Origin: JAKZVK01 sp965261065
GTDB taxonomy: Bacteria; Acidobacteriota; Terriglobia; Bryobacterales; UBA6623
Assembly: GCA_965261065.1 (NCBI GenBank)
Contig: OZ253444.1
Location: forward strand, 1,798,001-1,862,000
Length of the DNA stretch: 64,000 nt
Direction: 5' to 3'
The notes under the pieces are model-generated. The model searched no databases and was not told the DNA's origin. It was given only the letters and a program-made list of their open reading frames with translations. Shown here in pieces: positions 63,635 through 64,000 of this stretch. Each line of letters opens with the position of its first letter. Within the stretch, counting starts at the first letter, position 1. Position numbers and translations under genes: made by a program.

Positions 63635-64000
63635 TGATCTGAAACATGCCGTAGCTGCGAAAGTTCCGGTTGGTGAGCCGTACGGTGTAAAGGGTGCCGG
63701 GGCCCCCACGGCATTGGATGTCGCCTACGACAAGATCCGTCTCGCCGGTAAGCGGAAACTCGGCATCCATCGGAGTGCCGCCGGCCGAACCACTCTTCGG
63801 ACTGAAGTCAACGAGCAGCTTTCCTTCGATCCCCTCGTCGAGAAGGTCCGTTACGTGAAGTTTCAATTTCCCTTTGGGCATGTCACTAGTATATAGCGGC
63901 ATTTCCGCGGAACAGGGGCCATCGTTTCCGATTGCCGAACCGAATGGTTCCGTCCATCCCAGGGGATGTACGGCGGGCCGTCCGCACAATTGTGGCTGTG

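Larger units (their letters stand above)
61925..63881 (-). pseudogene. Gene of unknown function interrupted by IS1595 copy 4
   Basis: The 5' part is at 63881-63635 (start MPKGKLKLHVTDLLDEGIEG), the 3' part at 62595-61925. Removing the IS and one TGATCTGA copy joins them in frame as ...GMFQIILEKKVNT..., giving about 306 residues. The C-terminal part has HANLQVTFMRHKQSGELAADV, IRNAVTQGRTNPYLIRELML and ends DPGYRFVFG, a pattern that suggests an intact conserved family, which I do not recognise. No signal peptide or membrane segment. The present frames run into the IS on both sides and cannot give the native protein. Confidence 0.8.

Overview
The window is about 64 kb of GC-rich bacterial chromosome, probably from a metagenome-derived or environmental isolate. 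The gene content includes two DUF1549/DUF1553 (planctomycete-type cytochrome) plus DUF1501 pairs, a GMC oxidoreductase with a gluconate-dehydrogenase-subunit-3-like partner, CehA/McbA metallohydrolases, BamD, tandem thymidylate-kinase-like proteins beside a Ppx/GppA-HD protein and CHAD proteins. This is most like Acidobacteriota of the Bryobacterales/Solibacteres type; the assignment is inference from gene content only. No rRNA, tRNA or CRISPR array was seen.

Layout. 0-19.7 kb is mostly housekeeping and catabolic: a two-component pair (5' end cut by the window), an AI-2E transporter, a DUF1549/DUF1553 + DUF1501 pair, a Fic protein with a small upstream partner, GMC oxidoreductase + subunit 3, a FadN-type beta-oxidation protein, rpe, bamD, a response regulator, YajQ, an alpha/beta hydrolase and an MFS carrier. 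19.9-25.1 kb is an insertion-sequence block: an ISAzo13 element splitting the last part of a PQQ/beta-propeller gene remnant, two inverted IS1595 copies around an antitoxin remnant and a C18G10 tract, and an FRG-domain gene. 25.2-33 kb holds sugar-acid and metallohydrolase genes and a frameshifted PfkB kinase. 33-37 kb is a compact divergent cluster (two thymidylate-kinase-like proteins | Ppx/GppA-HD, two half-CHAD proteins) that may be linked to polyphosphate. 37-46 kb has a thiamine-diphosphate enzyme, an IS630 element with an A8 slippage site, a zinc metallopeptidase and the second DUF1501 + DUF1553 pair.

46.2-48.3 kb is a small accessory island on the minus strand: a HEPN protein, an Mrr-like nuclease, a small acidic protein and an RHH/ParE-type toxin-antitoxin pair. 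48.3-54 kb has an alcohol dehydrogenase, an esterase and a sugar-dehydrogenase/cytochrome fusion. 54-64 kb is a second accessory zone: VapBC, a Phd-like antitoxin, a DUF4258-like pair, an IS1202-type (ISNCY) element with an IS481 element nested in it, and two more IS1595 copies, each of which splits a gene that can be rebuilt from the exact 8-bp target duplications.

All four IS1595 copies are 1031 bp, almost identical and have intact duplications, so the element has moved recently. A palindromic intergenic repeat built on GGGCACGGCATGCCGTGCCC recurs at six loci. Several antitoxin and other genes have a -10 hexamer only 6-8 nt before the start codon, suggesting leaderless transcripts.
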